Below, one piece after another: positions 12,601-64,000 of a stretch of DNA of 64,000 nt. The translations under genes were made by a program, and so were the position numbers. The notes under the pieces were generated by a model. The model was not told the origin of the DNA. It was given only the letters and a program-made list of their open reading frames with translations, and did no database searches. Positions within the stretch are counted from its first letter, which is position 1; each line of letters begins with the position of its first letter. Source of the stretch: Piscicola geometra (Eukaryota > Annelida > Clitellata > Hirudinida > Piscicolidae); contig OX030957.1 in assembly GCA_943735955.1 (NCBI GenBank), positions 13,016,017 through 13,080,016 on the forward strand. The letters run 5' to 3'.

Positions 12601-13313
12601 AACTAAAAAAAGTATTTGCTTTTAAAATAAGATTATTAACATTTTTGTCTTGGAACAATACTGTAGTGTCGTCAGCATAAAGGACAAATTTGCCAATTTC
12701 GGAAAGATTCATTAAATCATTAACATAAATGTTAAATAACAAAGGTCCTAAAATAGATCCTTGCGGTACACCAGTGTTAATCTTTAGTGTGTTAGATGTT
12801 ACACCATCAATGTATACATATTTGGAACGATTTCCTAAATATTCACAAAACCATTTGTGACATGTTCCACGTATTCCATAATGAAACAATTTATCAAGCA
12901 AGATAGAATGGTTAATGGTATCAAATGCCTTTGAAAAATCAATGAAAATACCTAATGTGTGTAAGCGAGAATCAATACCAGTAGCAACATGATGCACAAC
13001 ATCCAAAATGGCTAGCTCCGTAGAACTGCCTTTTGTGAAACCGTATTGGCTAGGTGATAGAATATTTTCGTTTTCTATGAAATTATTAAGTCGATTAAAA
13101 ACAATTTTTTCTAAAATTTTTGATATAGAAGATAATAGTGATATGGGTCTATAATTGTTCGAATCATTTTCTAAACCATTTTTACGTATTGGAATAATTT
13201 TGGATAATTTAAAAAGAGAAGGAAATGAACCTGTTTTAAGAGATACGTTAATTAGATGTGTAAGTGGAATTAATATATTTGGTGAAATTTTCTTTAAAAT
13301 AACGGCATTTTAA
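9636..13313 (-). mobile_element. 5'-truncated non-LTR retrotransposon (Jockey/CR1-like RT), interrupted by a hAT element
   Basis: Read on the minus strand, the RT domain starts near 13310 (NAVILKKISPNILIPLTHLI), passes PISLLSSISKILEKIVFNRL, SQYGFTKGSSTELAI, FIDFSKAFDTINHSILLDKL and GVPQGSILGPLLFNIYVNDL, and reaches the catalytic box YADDTTVLF. It is cut at 12595, resumes at 10577 (HQWTIDNQLKINYAKTC) and ends at TAA 9835. If the inserted DNA and one target duplication are removed, the frame appears uninterrupted. The endonuclease and upstream ORF are missing, as expected of 5' truncation during insertion. The 3' end is placed at the A/T-rich tail near 9636, by inference. Confidence 0.88.
10577..12595. 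mobile_element. hAT DNA transposon (2,003 bp) with 8-bp target duplication CATTGATG
   Basis: The element spans 10585-12587. Its ends are CAGTGGCGCAACTAGG and, in reverse complement, CAGGGGCGCAACCAG. Both are flanked by the identical 8-mer CATTGATG (10577-10584 and 12588-12595), the hallmark of hAT insertion. The plus strand at 11097-11279 encodes VALTLPVTLSDAERAFSKFR, the hAT C-terminal dimerisation signature. The rest of the transposase is degenerate or absent, so it is non-autonomous. G- and C-runs lie inside each terminus. The hairpin-forming motif GTTGCGAAAACGCAAC is present near 11650 and, with mismatches, near 12168. Confidence 0.93.
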
Positions 13314-13762
13314 ATCTTTATTGGGTAAATTGCTTTTTATTTTATAAAAATCAAATTAATTACAAAAATTATTATTTACAGAAACATTTGGTAGTTAGTT
13401 TAACCTGCGCTACCTTGACAACTAATTAATCAAACTTGTTACCATGAGGATATTTTGGAAAGGTGTTTTAATTTATAAAAATATAAAATATATGAAGAAA
13501 AACCTTTCTTCTAAAATTTATTGATATGTTTTCATAATACATCTTTAAATTCTTTCTCCACTATAAATTTGATGGATCAAAAAGGTATCTTGAACTATTT
13601 TAACTTTATTTTTCAAATATTTTTTAAATATTTTAAAAATAATCATTATTAATATTGAATTAAATGGAAATATATGTCAAATGCATTTTCTTTTTAGTAG
13701 TCAGAATAAAAACTTGAGTTTATGAATTTAAAAAATTTGATTGTTTAATCATTTGTTTCAAG
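13314..13762. other. AT-rich DNA upstream of the first traced CNTRL exon
   Basis: No start-codon exon is visible. The first traced CNTRL exon begins with two bases that complete a codon, so at least one upstream coding exon must exist, here or on the far side of the retrotransposon. Confidence 0.4.
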
Positions 13763-46060
<32,298 letters not shown>

Positions 46061-49000
46061 GTTCCTTCAGGGTCTTTTGGATTGTTGTTTTTGAAAAAGT
46101 TTTTTTATTTTATAAATAAAATGTTTTGAAAATAATATTCATACTTTTTAGTTTCTTATTATTTTTATTATAATTTTATTTTATTGTTTTTTTATTAAGC
46201 ACTTAAACTTGAGTAAAAACAGTTAATTGATGATTGGTTCACTAAAAAGATGTTTCAGGGTGTTAAAACCTGCCTGCGTGGTGCCTGAAAACACTTATTA
46301 ACGCTTTTCTTACAAAGATTTTTAAATGCTTTTTTTAACAATATAATTTTATTCGCAAATATTGGAGTAAACTCAGTCAAAAATATTTTGAAATATTTGT
46401 GTGTTAAACGTTTCTCAATCCTATAGTGTGATGAATCGATAGCACTTCAAACAGATATAGATTTTATCTCCAACTCACAAGATTCAGCCTTTAAAATTTC
46501 AAACCAACTTTCAAAATATTTGAATTATTTTTTTTTAAAGTATTTCAGTCGACGAAAGCATGCAAAAAGTTACAAACCATTCCAAGTCATTAGGGAAAAC
46601 GCCTTTGCACTCGCAGAATTTTATTGCAAATTGACTGCGGATGAAATTATCTTTACTGTTGAGAGTTTCGAGGGCTGCAGTGCTTGCCGATGTCTCAGAA
46701 GATCTTGATGGGTCGCAACTAAGTCTCAGGTCTCTTATCATCCCTTTTTTGAGTTTTTATTTGTGTAATATCATTTTATTACTCGAAACTTTAGTTTGAA
46801 AATACAAGAAGTGTAAAGTTTGAGAAATAGATTATTTTCCATGCAGGCAGTGACAGGTTGTTTATCAGCGAAATAGCTGAGATTTGTCATTTTAAATACC
46901 CTGGCGTTAAGGATTCCCACTATGAATGGCGAAGACACATTTATAAAACGATGATGAGGGGAGGAGAAGATGAAGACGTTGAAAATGAATTTGTGGGGTT
47001 AAGGAAATAATTTTTGGGATGGAACAAAAGAAGGAAAGATTGCTCAAGGACAAATGAAAGAGTTAAGTGAAACACATTGAAGCTGGAAAATGAAGAAATA
47101 CTTCCTAATAAAGTTTTTAAGTTATTCCCTATCTTCAAAATTTTAGAAAAAGATTAAAGAGTAGCACTGGTGCATCTGAACTGCTTTTACTTTCTACCTC
47201 TCTTATCCTGACATAAGAAGTATCATAGCAAGAAGAGTGTGGAGAAGTTTGGAATGGAAGTCGCTTTGTCCTTCTGTCACACCGAAAGGAGTCTCATTTC
47301 CTTTAATATCAAGACCAAGTTTATTATTTTATTTATTAAACACCTTTAACACATATAAATATATATAAATAATTTTTTGGCATTTTTTTTCCTCAAGTGA
47401 AATTTGAATTATGCAATATGTGCGTCTAAATAATGCCAGTCTCACTAAATGCTTCATTAGAAAAGCATAAAAGCCATTTTGTCTGAAGTGAAGGGAACAC
47501 CATTGTGTCCACCTTTTCATTTATTAATCATTTTGTGCTTTATGAAAACTCTTTACCAGATATTTTCCGAATACAAAGCTGTGAGATGCATGGCGGAGAA
47601 AGAATAGAATCCCAGAGAAATCGTTAATTTATCGCAAAACTGTTCGACCAAGCCTGGATCGACTTTTCCCACATTTGAAAACTTTTAGACGCTCCCAATC
47701 ATCCGATTTCTTCGCGTTTCCATTGCATAAAAAATCTATGAAATCTAAAATCCTACTTTTTCACTTAACATGTGTTTTCATGTTTTTTCAGTGCTTATTA
47801 TTATTATTATTTATTTATTTTGTTTATTCTTTAGAGGCTTCCAACGCTGGCAGTATTCACATTCGTCATTGCATTAGCCGTCTGTACAGCACGCTGTTCA
47901 CACGCTTAACGTGCTTACGCCTATCATGTATTTTTCTAGATTCCCCATTATCTCGTATTTTTCTAGATTTTCCCTTTATCTCGTATTTTTCATTTTATTT
48001 TTGTTTACACGTTTAAATTAATAGATTTTAAAAAATAGAAAATTTGACTGATGGATGGGCGGATGAGGGTGCGAAGATCACACGGTGAATGCACGGATGC
48101 ACTGAGGCGTGCAAAATGGCTGCAGGCGTCACGAGATAACATGCAATTCCATGCCATTTTGTTGATTCCCTCTATCAGATTGCTCCAGCCGAAAGCACTT
48201 TTGTTTGTGGGTTTGTAGAATCTTCATCCTCATTTTCCAAGAAGTTCTGAAAGCACTCATTTCGAAAGCAATATTCAGTTTGTGATGAGCCTGACTTGCG
48301 TTATTGAATAGGGAGTTTGTTTTTGTTTTTGTGAGTTTTTTCCCATAGTTTGAAAATTGCGAACCGGCGCTTTGTGTTTTCTGAATAACTCTACAAAAAT
48401 TTTTAACATTTTTTAAAAATCTATTTTTTAATGCATTAAATGTGGATTGAAAATATATCTTCACACAATTAAAGTTATTATTTAAATTTTCTTACATTGT
48501 TTCTAAACCACAAAAGCATAATTTTATCTTAAATGTATCAAAAACATATGAAGCAGCATTAATTCAGATTTATTAATTAACATTTAAATTTAATTTTAAA
48601 ATGCTTTAAAATTTATCGATTTCTTTTCATTGAAAACTGTACTAATTTCTTATGACGAGACTGTTTTTTCCCATCAATCATTCAGAACTTTATCCATTAA
48701 TAAACACTTTTTTAAACTTTATTCATTCAAACTTGATATTTTAAATTAGACGGTTTAAAAAGGATTTCACATTTATTCGTTATCGGTCTTTTGAATTGTA
48801 AAAAACAAATGTTGATTTTCGAAAAACAAGAGCTTTGAAGTTGGAAAACTTTTTTAGAATATTGTCAATAATGTGGTTAGGATAGTAAAGTGTGTGAAGC
48901 ATCATTGTCAAGTACTTTTGCGTCTCGTTGAATGCTGGAACGACCTCTGACTTGGAAGCTGCGACAAATTGGACACATTTATAACTGTTGCGAGTATTTG

Positions 49001-49127
49001 TTGCATATAAGGAATTAAAGCATCTGCCATGCCAATTATTCACCAACCCGTAATCGCATGTTATTTTTGCTTAAGATTGGATCCCAAAATACGAAATTTA
49101 CGCGTCATTATTTGGTTAAATAAAAAG
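46061..49127. other. AT-rich DNA between CNTRL exon 39 and the GPCR
   Basis: Small open frames (46520-46708 plus; 48129-48464 and 48780-49046 minus) show no family features. AATAAA on the minus strand at 48774-48779 may be the GPCR poly(A) signal. Confidence 0.4.
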
Positions 49128-51412
49128 TTAAATACAACCACAATTTTTTGTTCTCAGTTTAAAGAGTCGTTTGATTTCACGAAATACATCGAGCAGTGAC
49201 TTTCGAATGATTCTTGAGCGTGTGATGCAAATGGTGGGGAAAACTAGAATTGTGGAATAGGCGGTCCACTTGGTGAAGAGTTGGTGGAAGGAAGTGGAAA
49301 AGTTGTTGAAGGTTGGAGATGCAGAGAAGGCGATGTTGAAGCTGATGAGAGGCAACCAAGAAAGCAGCGCTGAAGAGAGCAACCACCTCGACAACGCCAT
49401 AAAGACAAAGTCTTCCCTGCTGGAACGTTGAAAAAGTCTCAACTTAGTTGCAGCACCTTTTCTTGATGACTTCTCAGTGCGTTTATTTTGAGAAAACCAA
49501 TTGAGTTTGGTTTGAATTCCCACCGACGGAATAGAACTTTCGCCGTTTGCGATCTGTTGTTGCTGACAGTCGTGTTTTGAATTGATTGGTGGAGCCGGTG
49601 ATTGATTGTTTCTTGCAAAATCACTAAAGCCTTTTTGAAGAAACTCTTTTATTTTATCTTGATTATTGTGAATGTGTTTTGGTTCTTCCAGAGCATTCTT
49701 GCTTATAAAGGTTTCCAAAAGAGAGTCCAAATTATAAGACTGTTGTGGAGGCGACGATCTTCTGAATCCTTTCGTTACTCGATAAGTTTCAGCTTCATCG
49801 TTCGAAAAATAAGACTCGAGGGTGGAAGAAGAAGAAGACTGAGAAACCAAAGTGGAGCTTGCTTTGGAGCCTTTACCATCGGTGTTGTCCATCGAATCTT
49901 CGTATCTTCTCCTATTCCCATTGTTGTCTCTTAGTCTTCTAGATCCTCTTTTGAAGAAGCCACATTTACTCCTGGTGGATGTCATAGCTGAGTTTAATGA
50001 GCCTAGAAGGTTGTTGCAAAGAAGATCGAAAGAAATAGAAACAGTTGCTGGGATGCAGAAGGAAAAGAAGGTGGTCAGAAGGACGAAGTTGAGGTCTTCG
50101 ATGATGCACAGGCCTGCAGCAGTGACACTGGATGGCTCTGACCAACTCAACACCAACTGAGCCAGTGACTGAAGAAGTGCCACGAACCACGGGGCCAGAA
50201 TCCAGAAGAAGAAGGAAAGCGATGAGGTGTTTTGGTGCAGTTTGGGTCTGTCTTTGAGTTTGAGGTAGGTGTCCATGTTGACGAAGGCGGTGTGTAGGAA
50301 GAGCAGGTTGCAAGCAAAAGTGTCCCAAGATAGGAACAACTTGCATTGTGTGTCTGTGCACTGGAAGTGACCTGTAATGTGTGGAATGCTGTGAAGAAAG
50401 TGAAGGGTGGTGGAAATGGATTAAGGTGTTTTGTAGTAGAGTTTTTGAGTGAGAATGCTGATAAAAATGGAACAAATGATTATTATTCCAGTTTTTTTAT
50501 AAATAAACTAATATCTATTTTTCGATAGTAATTTTTTAAAATCATAAAATCTAACAATTTCTTCGATTCACAAAAAAATGAATTAGAAATGATGCGCTTA
50601 TAATCTAAGTCTCTGCACAAAAAAGACATTTGAAAAGTAAATTTTATTATTTTAAACAAAATAAGTAAAATCAACTTTCATTTAAAAACGAAACAACCTT
50701 ATTTTTTCGCACGCTTTTATAGTATTAAAAAGTAATATTGTCAAGATGTTTGCAATAACGAATGTTATAAGAAAATTATCGACTCAGTTTTTCAAGCGTA
50801 AAAGATTTTTATAGTTTTTTGTTTTTTTGTTGAGCTGTTTTAATGAAGGAATGTAATCGAAAATAGTTTAATTAAGTGAGTGTGTTTTTCCTAAAAACGT
50901 ATATTTTTATTTTCAAATGTGATCAATAAAAGTTTATCAGTTTGAAAATGGAGGAAATAAGTTTCAAAGCTACAAGGGATATGTTTAAATGAATAAGCTT
51001 CATAACTCTTCAATACAAAATTTTAGACACTAAAAAATTTAAAATATTTATTTTACTGGAAAAAATAGAAAAAATTTCATTTTTTTTAAAATTATAATTT
51101 ATTGAAGCTTATTTTAAACGAACCATTTAGAGTAGTGCAGATGTTGGTTGGAATAAGTGTGAGGGTCATGAGGACATGCAGGAAACAAAGAGACGCCAGG
51201 AAGCAAAAGTTGGAAGAGTTTCTGGTGTTTCGATTGCAAACGATGGCGGTGCTAACAGTGGTGTTCAAGACGATGCTCAAGATGATGAAGAAAAACATTA
51301 AAATGTCCGATGCGACCTGGAGCAGTGGTGCCTCGGTCGATGTGGTGTTGAAGCCTTTGCCCAAAAAGTCATTCATACTTGGGTCCGTTGAGGTTGCAGT
51401 CTCATGTGCCAT
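49128..51412 (-). CDS. orphan class A (rhodopsin-like) GPCR, two exons
   Basis: Exon 1 runs 51412-51124 and exon 2 runs 50371-49128; the junction splits a GGT codon (phase 1). The N terminus carries NTTSTE, a glycosylation site. TM1 and TM2 lie in exon 1 (ASDILMFFFIILSIVLNTTV; CFLASLCFLHVLMTLTLIP). Exon 2 starts GHFQCTDTQCK and holds TM3 to TM7. The end of TM3 reads FVNMDTYLKLKDRPKL where a DRY box and basic loop are expected. TM6 has SWLP (the CWxP position) and TM7 ends in FPTICITRSRI in place of NPxxY. The third intracellular loop is about 190 residues, Ser-rich. Together these suggest a plasma-membrane receptor with a derived activation motif. The ligand cannot be deduced. It may be nested in the last CNTRL intron. 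Confidence 0.8.
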
Positions 51413-51855
51413 GTTTTCAGTTTAAGTCGAAAATAACTTTTATGAAACTGACTTTTTATGTTTTTTATACAATTTGTGATATTTAATATATATAGGCTAA
51501 AATGTTGACGTAAATATAATTATACCACTCTGAACACCCAAGCCTCTGAGTCGTGCTCTTTTATACGAACAATCTCTCACACGCTCTCTTTATCTATTCT
51601 CAATTTTTCTCATCTAGTTCTTATCTTTCAAAATTATTTAGTTTGACTTATAATAAAAACATAATATTAAATTTTTGTTTAACTTTTTTAAAGATTCTTT
51701 ATGCAAACAAAAAAAGTATGTATGTAAACATTTTAATCGAGTCTTATACAACGTGTATGCCACTTTTTTTCAAATATCGGCAATGACTTTCATCCATTTG
51801 TTTGTTTAGCGATTTTTTCACAACAGCGAAAGTAAATGTATCAGTTATTGTCAAT

Positions 51856-52020
51856 TGGGGAGTGGGGAGGGATTAGATGGTAGACGTCGGACTTGCAACT
51901 TCAAGGTCGCCTGTTTGAATCCCAGACAAGCAACCGTGAACTATCATATATATCATATTTGACCTTTGGATAGCGGCTGCCATTTTGACAGCCGCTCAAA
52001 TAAATTTGTAGAATAAACGG
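51856..52020 (+). mobile_element. tRNA-derived SINE-like element
   Basis: The stretch has a pol III A-box-like part (TTAGATGGTAGACGTC) and, about 40 bp later, a B-box-like CTGTTTGAATCCC, followed by a non-tRNA body and an A-rich end. The arrangement fits a tRNA-head SINE. No clear target duplication was found, and it does not fold as an intact tRNA. Confidence 0.55.
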
Positions 52021-52129
52021 TTTTGGATATAAAATATTAAAATTTTAGAATCTTGAGTTTAAATAAAAATTACATTTAATTAATTATAATGTTTTTAGTG
52101 CGAATGTTGGTTGTTTTGAATCTGTCAAG

Positions 52130-52285
52130 GAATGGCCGCAGCAGACCAAGATGGCCGCAGGGAATCAAGAATCAAGTGACATAACGGAGAAATCCTTCCA
52201 TAGCAGCAGCAGTTCCAGCGTTGGCAAAGACTTCTCCTTCACCTTCTATCGCAGCCTCGGCACCAGTGGCAAGACAGAAAATTGA
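52130..52285 (+). CDS. candidate terminal exon, possibly of CNTRL
   Basis: After CTGTCAAG the sequence encodes EWPQQTKMAAGNQESSDITE, then KSFHSSSSSSVGKDFSFTFY and RSLGTSGKTEN followed by TGA. It is markedly richer in GC than its flanks. The phase-0 start matches the phase-0 end of CNTRL exon 39 at 46060, and a Ser-rich tail would suit centriolin. An alternative acceptor at 52098 (TTTTTAG) would need a phase-2 partner. Assignment to CNTRL is inference; it would place the GPCR inside the intron. Confidence 0.45.
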   Translation, partial: EWPQQTKMAAGNQESSDITEKSFHSSSSSSVGKDFSFTFYRSLGTSGKTEN

Positions 52286-52530
52286 CAAGAATGATGATTG
52301 TGTTTTGTGTTTTTGAGGATGATGTGGTGATGATTGTGCTGTGGTATGAGTGTTGGTACTGTGGTGATGATTGAATTTTTTATTGGTGGTGATAGTGATG
52401 TTTGGCGGTGATTGTCATGGTGGTGAGGGTGAAGTTGGATTATTGAGGTTGATTGTTGGTTTTTTTAAATTTAAATTGATATATATACATATTTTTAGTG
52501 GTCTAAAAACCGTTTTATTTAACAAATTTA

Positions 52531-52700
<170 letters not shown>

Positions 52701-53748
52701 GGTGTATATGATGCGCTGTTTGCGACGTTTGAATTGAAAGATAAGTACGTCATGTGAGTGGCGCCCCTGGCGCATAAGAACCATTGTTCTCAGAGCTATT
52801 GTAACATGGCTTGCGTCAGTCAGGCTGTGAATAATACAAAACATTTTAAAAATTACTTGTTCGCAGGTGAAACTATCATAAACACCCGAAATGACTTTCA
52901 GAGACAATAAAGTCAAATACTATAGAGCAATATTTGCAAACATTCTAGAAACAATGAAACCGGTAGTTACGAAATCATTTTTTTTAAGTGAAAAAAGTTC
53001 AACATTTTTCATGAATTTATTAACTGAAAATTTCGTCAGCTTTAAATATATTTTTTAATATATTTTTTGAGACATTATGAAGAGGCAGTTTCTAATGTAA
53101 CCTTATACGATTATTAGAAATTCGTTTTTTTTTCAGTAATTTTATTTAAATGTTATTTAAATATTCATTTTGAGCTGAATTTTGTGCTTTATTTTTTCTC
53201 GATAAAAGATGCTATACAGGCTTGACCCCGTAAGTCTCTAATGTGGAACTCGACATGGAAGTGCAAATGGATCAGCTCGGCTTAAAAATAAATAAATCCA
53301 TTTTAAGCTGGAAAAGTAAAATTTACGTAAAAGCTTTACGTAGGTTGAAGTAACTTAATAAATTTAAGAATGAATGTTATGTAACCGCTTTTGTTCATAT
53401 TTATTCAAATCGAGATGCCACGCATTTATTGAAGGCCACGCTAGAGTTGTTTTCAAAAGAGACCGAGCCATAACTCATCGCCCTTTTTCTCACTAGCTGA
53501 ACAAATGCCACAGGCTCATAATAACATGTCATGTATCGGGCATCTATAACTTATCAAAAGTACTTAATTCAGCGTAGGCTGTAAATTCGTCTCATTTACA
53601 GAGTGGTTTTACTGTAACGTGAAACCATCAAACGTTTCTTTACATAGTTTTAATACACTGAATAATTTTTTATTTTAACTCTATCTATTTTATTTAGTAA
53701 CTTAAAAAAAACTAATATAGAATCAAATCTTTCAAATTTAAAGTTAAA
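52701..53748. other. intergenic region upstream of LOXL
   Basis: No exon recognised. It must contain the LOXL promoter and 5' UTR, but I see no convincing TATA box close to 53749. Confidence 0.4.
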
Positions 53749-61711
<7,963 letters not shown>

Positions 61712-63340
61712 TGCTGCTGCTGCTGGCATTTAAATAATATTATTAATTAAATAGGAATAATGAGAAATAGGATTAAATGACGTTGTTAATTTCTTGACTT
61801 ATTGTTATCTGGGGTGGAGAACATCCGGTCGTTTTTGCTCAAATTCGATTCAAAATCTCCTGTTTCCGTGTACAATTCGTTTAGGATTTTGCTAATTTTT
61901 CGTTTGAATGCCCTTTCAATATCGTTTGAAAAGTTTAAACTGCAAAATCTTTAAAAACTTTATAACACGTGCTGAAAATGATTTTAAAATTGTTATTTAT
62001 GTAGAACTAACCATAGAAATCATAAATTATATTTATTTAAATAAAGCTTTAACTTGTATTGATCTAAAAAAGTAAAAGAAATAAGTTTCTTAATTTCTTT
62101 CAAATATTAACCTTAAAAATATATTTCTTTTGTTTAATTCGCTAGGTTTCAAATAAAATGATTGTTACTCATACTCGTGTTATCAGAGTCATTCGTAAGA
62201 AGTGTTGAAATCACTGAGTTTATTCGAAAATAATAATTTTCTTGGTTTAAGTTTCCAATTCCATTATTTAATACCTGTAATCTATAAAAATTAAAAATTC
62301 AAAAAAATTAAATATCGGTGTGAGTAGTGAGTATCATGAAGAAGATCATTGAGCCAGATCATTATGGTAGTCTATTTAGGTTCCTATGACTGAAAAATAA
62401 GTTTTAGAGATTTAAATATTCTTCAAGATTTTTTTGTGGATCTTCTTATATATATACAATATTTTGGAAAAAATTAAAGATATTTAATAAATAATTCTGC
62501 TGATGACAAATTAGATGAATTCCAACGGGATAGGTTCCTTCAGACGCCTTGGCAACCAATAGCAGCAGCGCATCCACCATAGACTTCTCATCTTTCAAAC
62601 AACGCGCCAATCGCACACTAGCATCATCTTTATGCTTGATTAATTACATTCTATTTGTGCTTTTTTTTAGTTTAAGAAAATAGCGACTTTTGGGTTTGAA
62701 AATCATCTATTGTTCTCAATGCTGGTGTTGTATCAAACCAATTTTAGATTATTAATTTGATTGAAGAATTATTTCTGTGAATCATCTCTCTCCCACCAAT
62801 AAAACAATCTCGCTTCATTAAGAATAACAATTAAAACATTTAATTCTTTTTCTTTTTTCAATTCTTATAATGTAAAATATAATAATGAAGTTTGTGTAAA
62901 CTGAATGGCATCAACGTGAGTTTAAATTAAAGAGCCTTATATTTTCGTCCGGGTGTAGACATGTAAAGTGGCTGGTATATAAGGAAAGGCTGTTACTCAG
63001 TGGGAAAAGTGCGGTGGACTTACAGAGTAACAACATAGTATTCATAATTTGGATTAAATGTTAAATTATAAAAAAAATCCATTTAATTATTTTTGAAAAT
63101 TAATTTATTTGCTAAACTGTGAATCTTATGTTACTTCTTAGAGACTATTTTATAGTTGTTGTTTTATTGTCTATAGTTGGCAATAAATCTCAATTAGATG
63201 GGAATACCCTATAACAACCTTGGAATATTTACCGAAAATCCGCATCATAAAATGGCGAGAATGCTTTTTCTAATTCATCATTGGACCTTTGGCAGTTTCC
63301 AATAAATTATTTCGTCTCATCAACGGCAAATGTAAGCATT
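61712..63340. other. intergenic region after LOXL
   Basis: AT-rich. AATAAA at 62040-62045 is a possible LOXL poly(A) signal. The stretch 62540-62640 is GC-richer and unexplained. A second TATA-like string (GGTATATAAGG) lies near 62970. Confidence 0.4.
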
Positions 63341-63346
63341 AGAAAG

Positions 63347-63354
63347 TATATAAA
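63347..63354 (+). promoter_or_regulatory. TATA box of the rightmost gene
   Basis: TATATAAA lies 274 bp upstream of the first ATG. Transcription would begin around 63378-63385. No other promoter in the window is this clear. Use is inferred from position. Confidence 0.5.
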
Positions 63355-63620
63355 CACTCACTCTAATTTGAGTTTCGTTCTAATCACTTGCTTTGATTTT
63401 GAACTGAATTTTATCAAGTCAGCTTAAGTGAATTTTGTATCCCTTGCTGCAAAGTTATTTGAAAGCTGGAAATAGTTGATGTCGTTTACAAAATGGTTGC
63501 AAAATATACAACGACCAAAGCTACCTAGTATACATAAAAAACAAAACACGAAATATATAAAATCAAAAAATGGAAGATAATTTTCCAAACTAGAAATTAA
63601 AAATAAACTCAACGTTAAAA

Positions 63621-64000
63621 ATGGAAAGATGCAATGACACCACTACTGAACAAACTCTCCATCGCATGGAAACGAATGGCTGTATGGAGGAGGAAACAAA
63701 GAGTGAAGAAGCAGGAGATTGGAACGGTGAAGATGGAGCTCTCAGAAACTGTGACATCGTCCGCAACTCTACTCCTCCAGGTTTGTTTAGTTGAGTAGCT
63801 TTGTGTGGAGAACGAAAGGAACTGTCTTTTAGGTTTAAATTTAATTTAATTGGACAATTATTTGGTCATAAAACTTGAAATAGGTGAAATTCTCAATGAT
63901 ACCTCATTACCAGATGCCATACTCAGTCACCCAAACTTCCCTCTCGACCAAGTATTTCCTTGCAACACGAAGCGACCAATAGGAAAGCCGTGCACCTCTT
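63621..64000 (+). CDS. unrecognised protein, 5' end only
   Basis: Exon 1 (63621-63780) starts MERCNDTTTEQTLHRMETNG and ends DIVRNSTPP plus one base. Exon 2 starts at 63884 after AACTTGAAATAG and runs off the window in frame (GEILNDTSLPDAILSHPNFP, then LDQVFPCNTKRPIGKPCTS). Phase 1 matches at the junction. The first exon is Glu-rich and hydrophilic with no signal peptide, so the product is probably intracellular. The ATG is in a good context (TTAAAAATGG). No family is recognised from these 90 or so residues. Confidence 0.62.

Noticed and set aside
46520..46708. Possible additional CNTRL exon after TATTTCAG at 46547
   Set aside because: The frame shows no coiled-coil character, and no donor or phase match with neighbours was found.
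51102..51425. 107-codon plus-strand frame
   Set aside because: Antisense shadow of GPCR exon 1, whose minus-strand frame encodes two hydrophobic helices.
62980..63035. tRNA-like sequence (CTCAGTGGGAAAAGTGCGGTGG)
   Set aside because: It resembles an A-box region but has no B box or cloverleaf; at most a SINE fragment.

Overview
The window reads as nuclear DNA of an invertebrate animal. It is AT-rich and intron-rich. The genes have small exons with GT-AG junctions whose phases can be followed exon by exon. Between and inside them lie many micro- and minisatellites, hAT-type DNA transposons and non-LTR retrotransposon remains. The gene content (CSRNP-type nuclear protein, centriolin, a two-SRCR lysyl oxidase, a class A GPCR) is metazoan. 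A lophotrochozoan such as a leech or other annelid would fit, but the sequence alone does not prove it.

Layout: (1) 1-3.9 kb, plus strand: most of a cysteine/serine-rich nuclear protein (CSRNP/AXUD1 family) gene, open at the left edge, with one 25-bp minisatellite in its last intron and another in its 3' UTR. (2) 4.2-5.2 kb: a MITE with long inverted repeats beside an RT relic. (3) 5.6-7.2 kb, plus: a five-exon gene for an unrecognised protein, 5' end not found. (4) 7.8-8.3 kb, minus: a small single-pass membrane protein. (5) 9.6-13.3 kb, minus: a 5'-truncated non-LTR retrotransposon split by a 2.0-kb hAT element with a perfect 8-bp target duplication. (6) 13.76-46.06 kb, plus: a centriolin (CNTRL/CEP110-like) gene. 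I can trace 39 exons carrying leucine-rich repeats followed by a long coiled coil; a possible last exon lies at 52.1 kb. (7) 49.1-51.4 kb, minus: a two-exon orphan class A GPCR, possibly nested in the last CNTRL intron. (8) 53.7-61.7 kb, plus: an eleven-exon lysyl oxidase-like gene with signal peptide, two SRCR domains and a complete catalytic domain. (9) 63.3 kb to the right edge, plus: TATA box and first two exons of an unrecognised gene.

The genes look like independent neighbours and do not form a pathway: a nuclear factor, a centrosome scaffold, a receptor and a secreted matrix cross-linking enzyme. The most unusual theme is that tandem repeats lie directly against many splice sites. CA, GAT, ATC, GTGG and 28-bp arrays abut acceptors or donors, one 70-bp exon is sandwiched between two large arrays, and one 5' splice site is itself tandemly copied. 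In-frame GAT expansions have also added long Asp/Glu-rich stretches to the CNTRL homologue. Two copies of one 1.2-kb MITE family lie in opposite orientation in CNTRL and LOXL introns.

All coordinates come from reading the sequence by eye. Homology calls rest on remembered family motifs, not on database searches.
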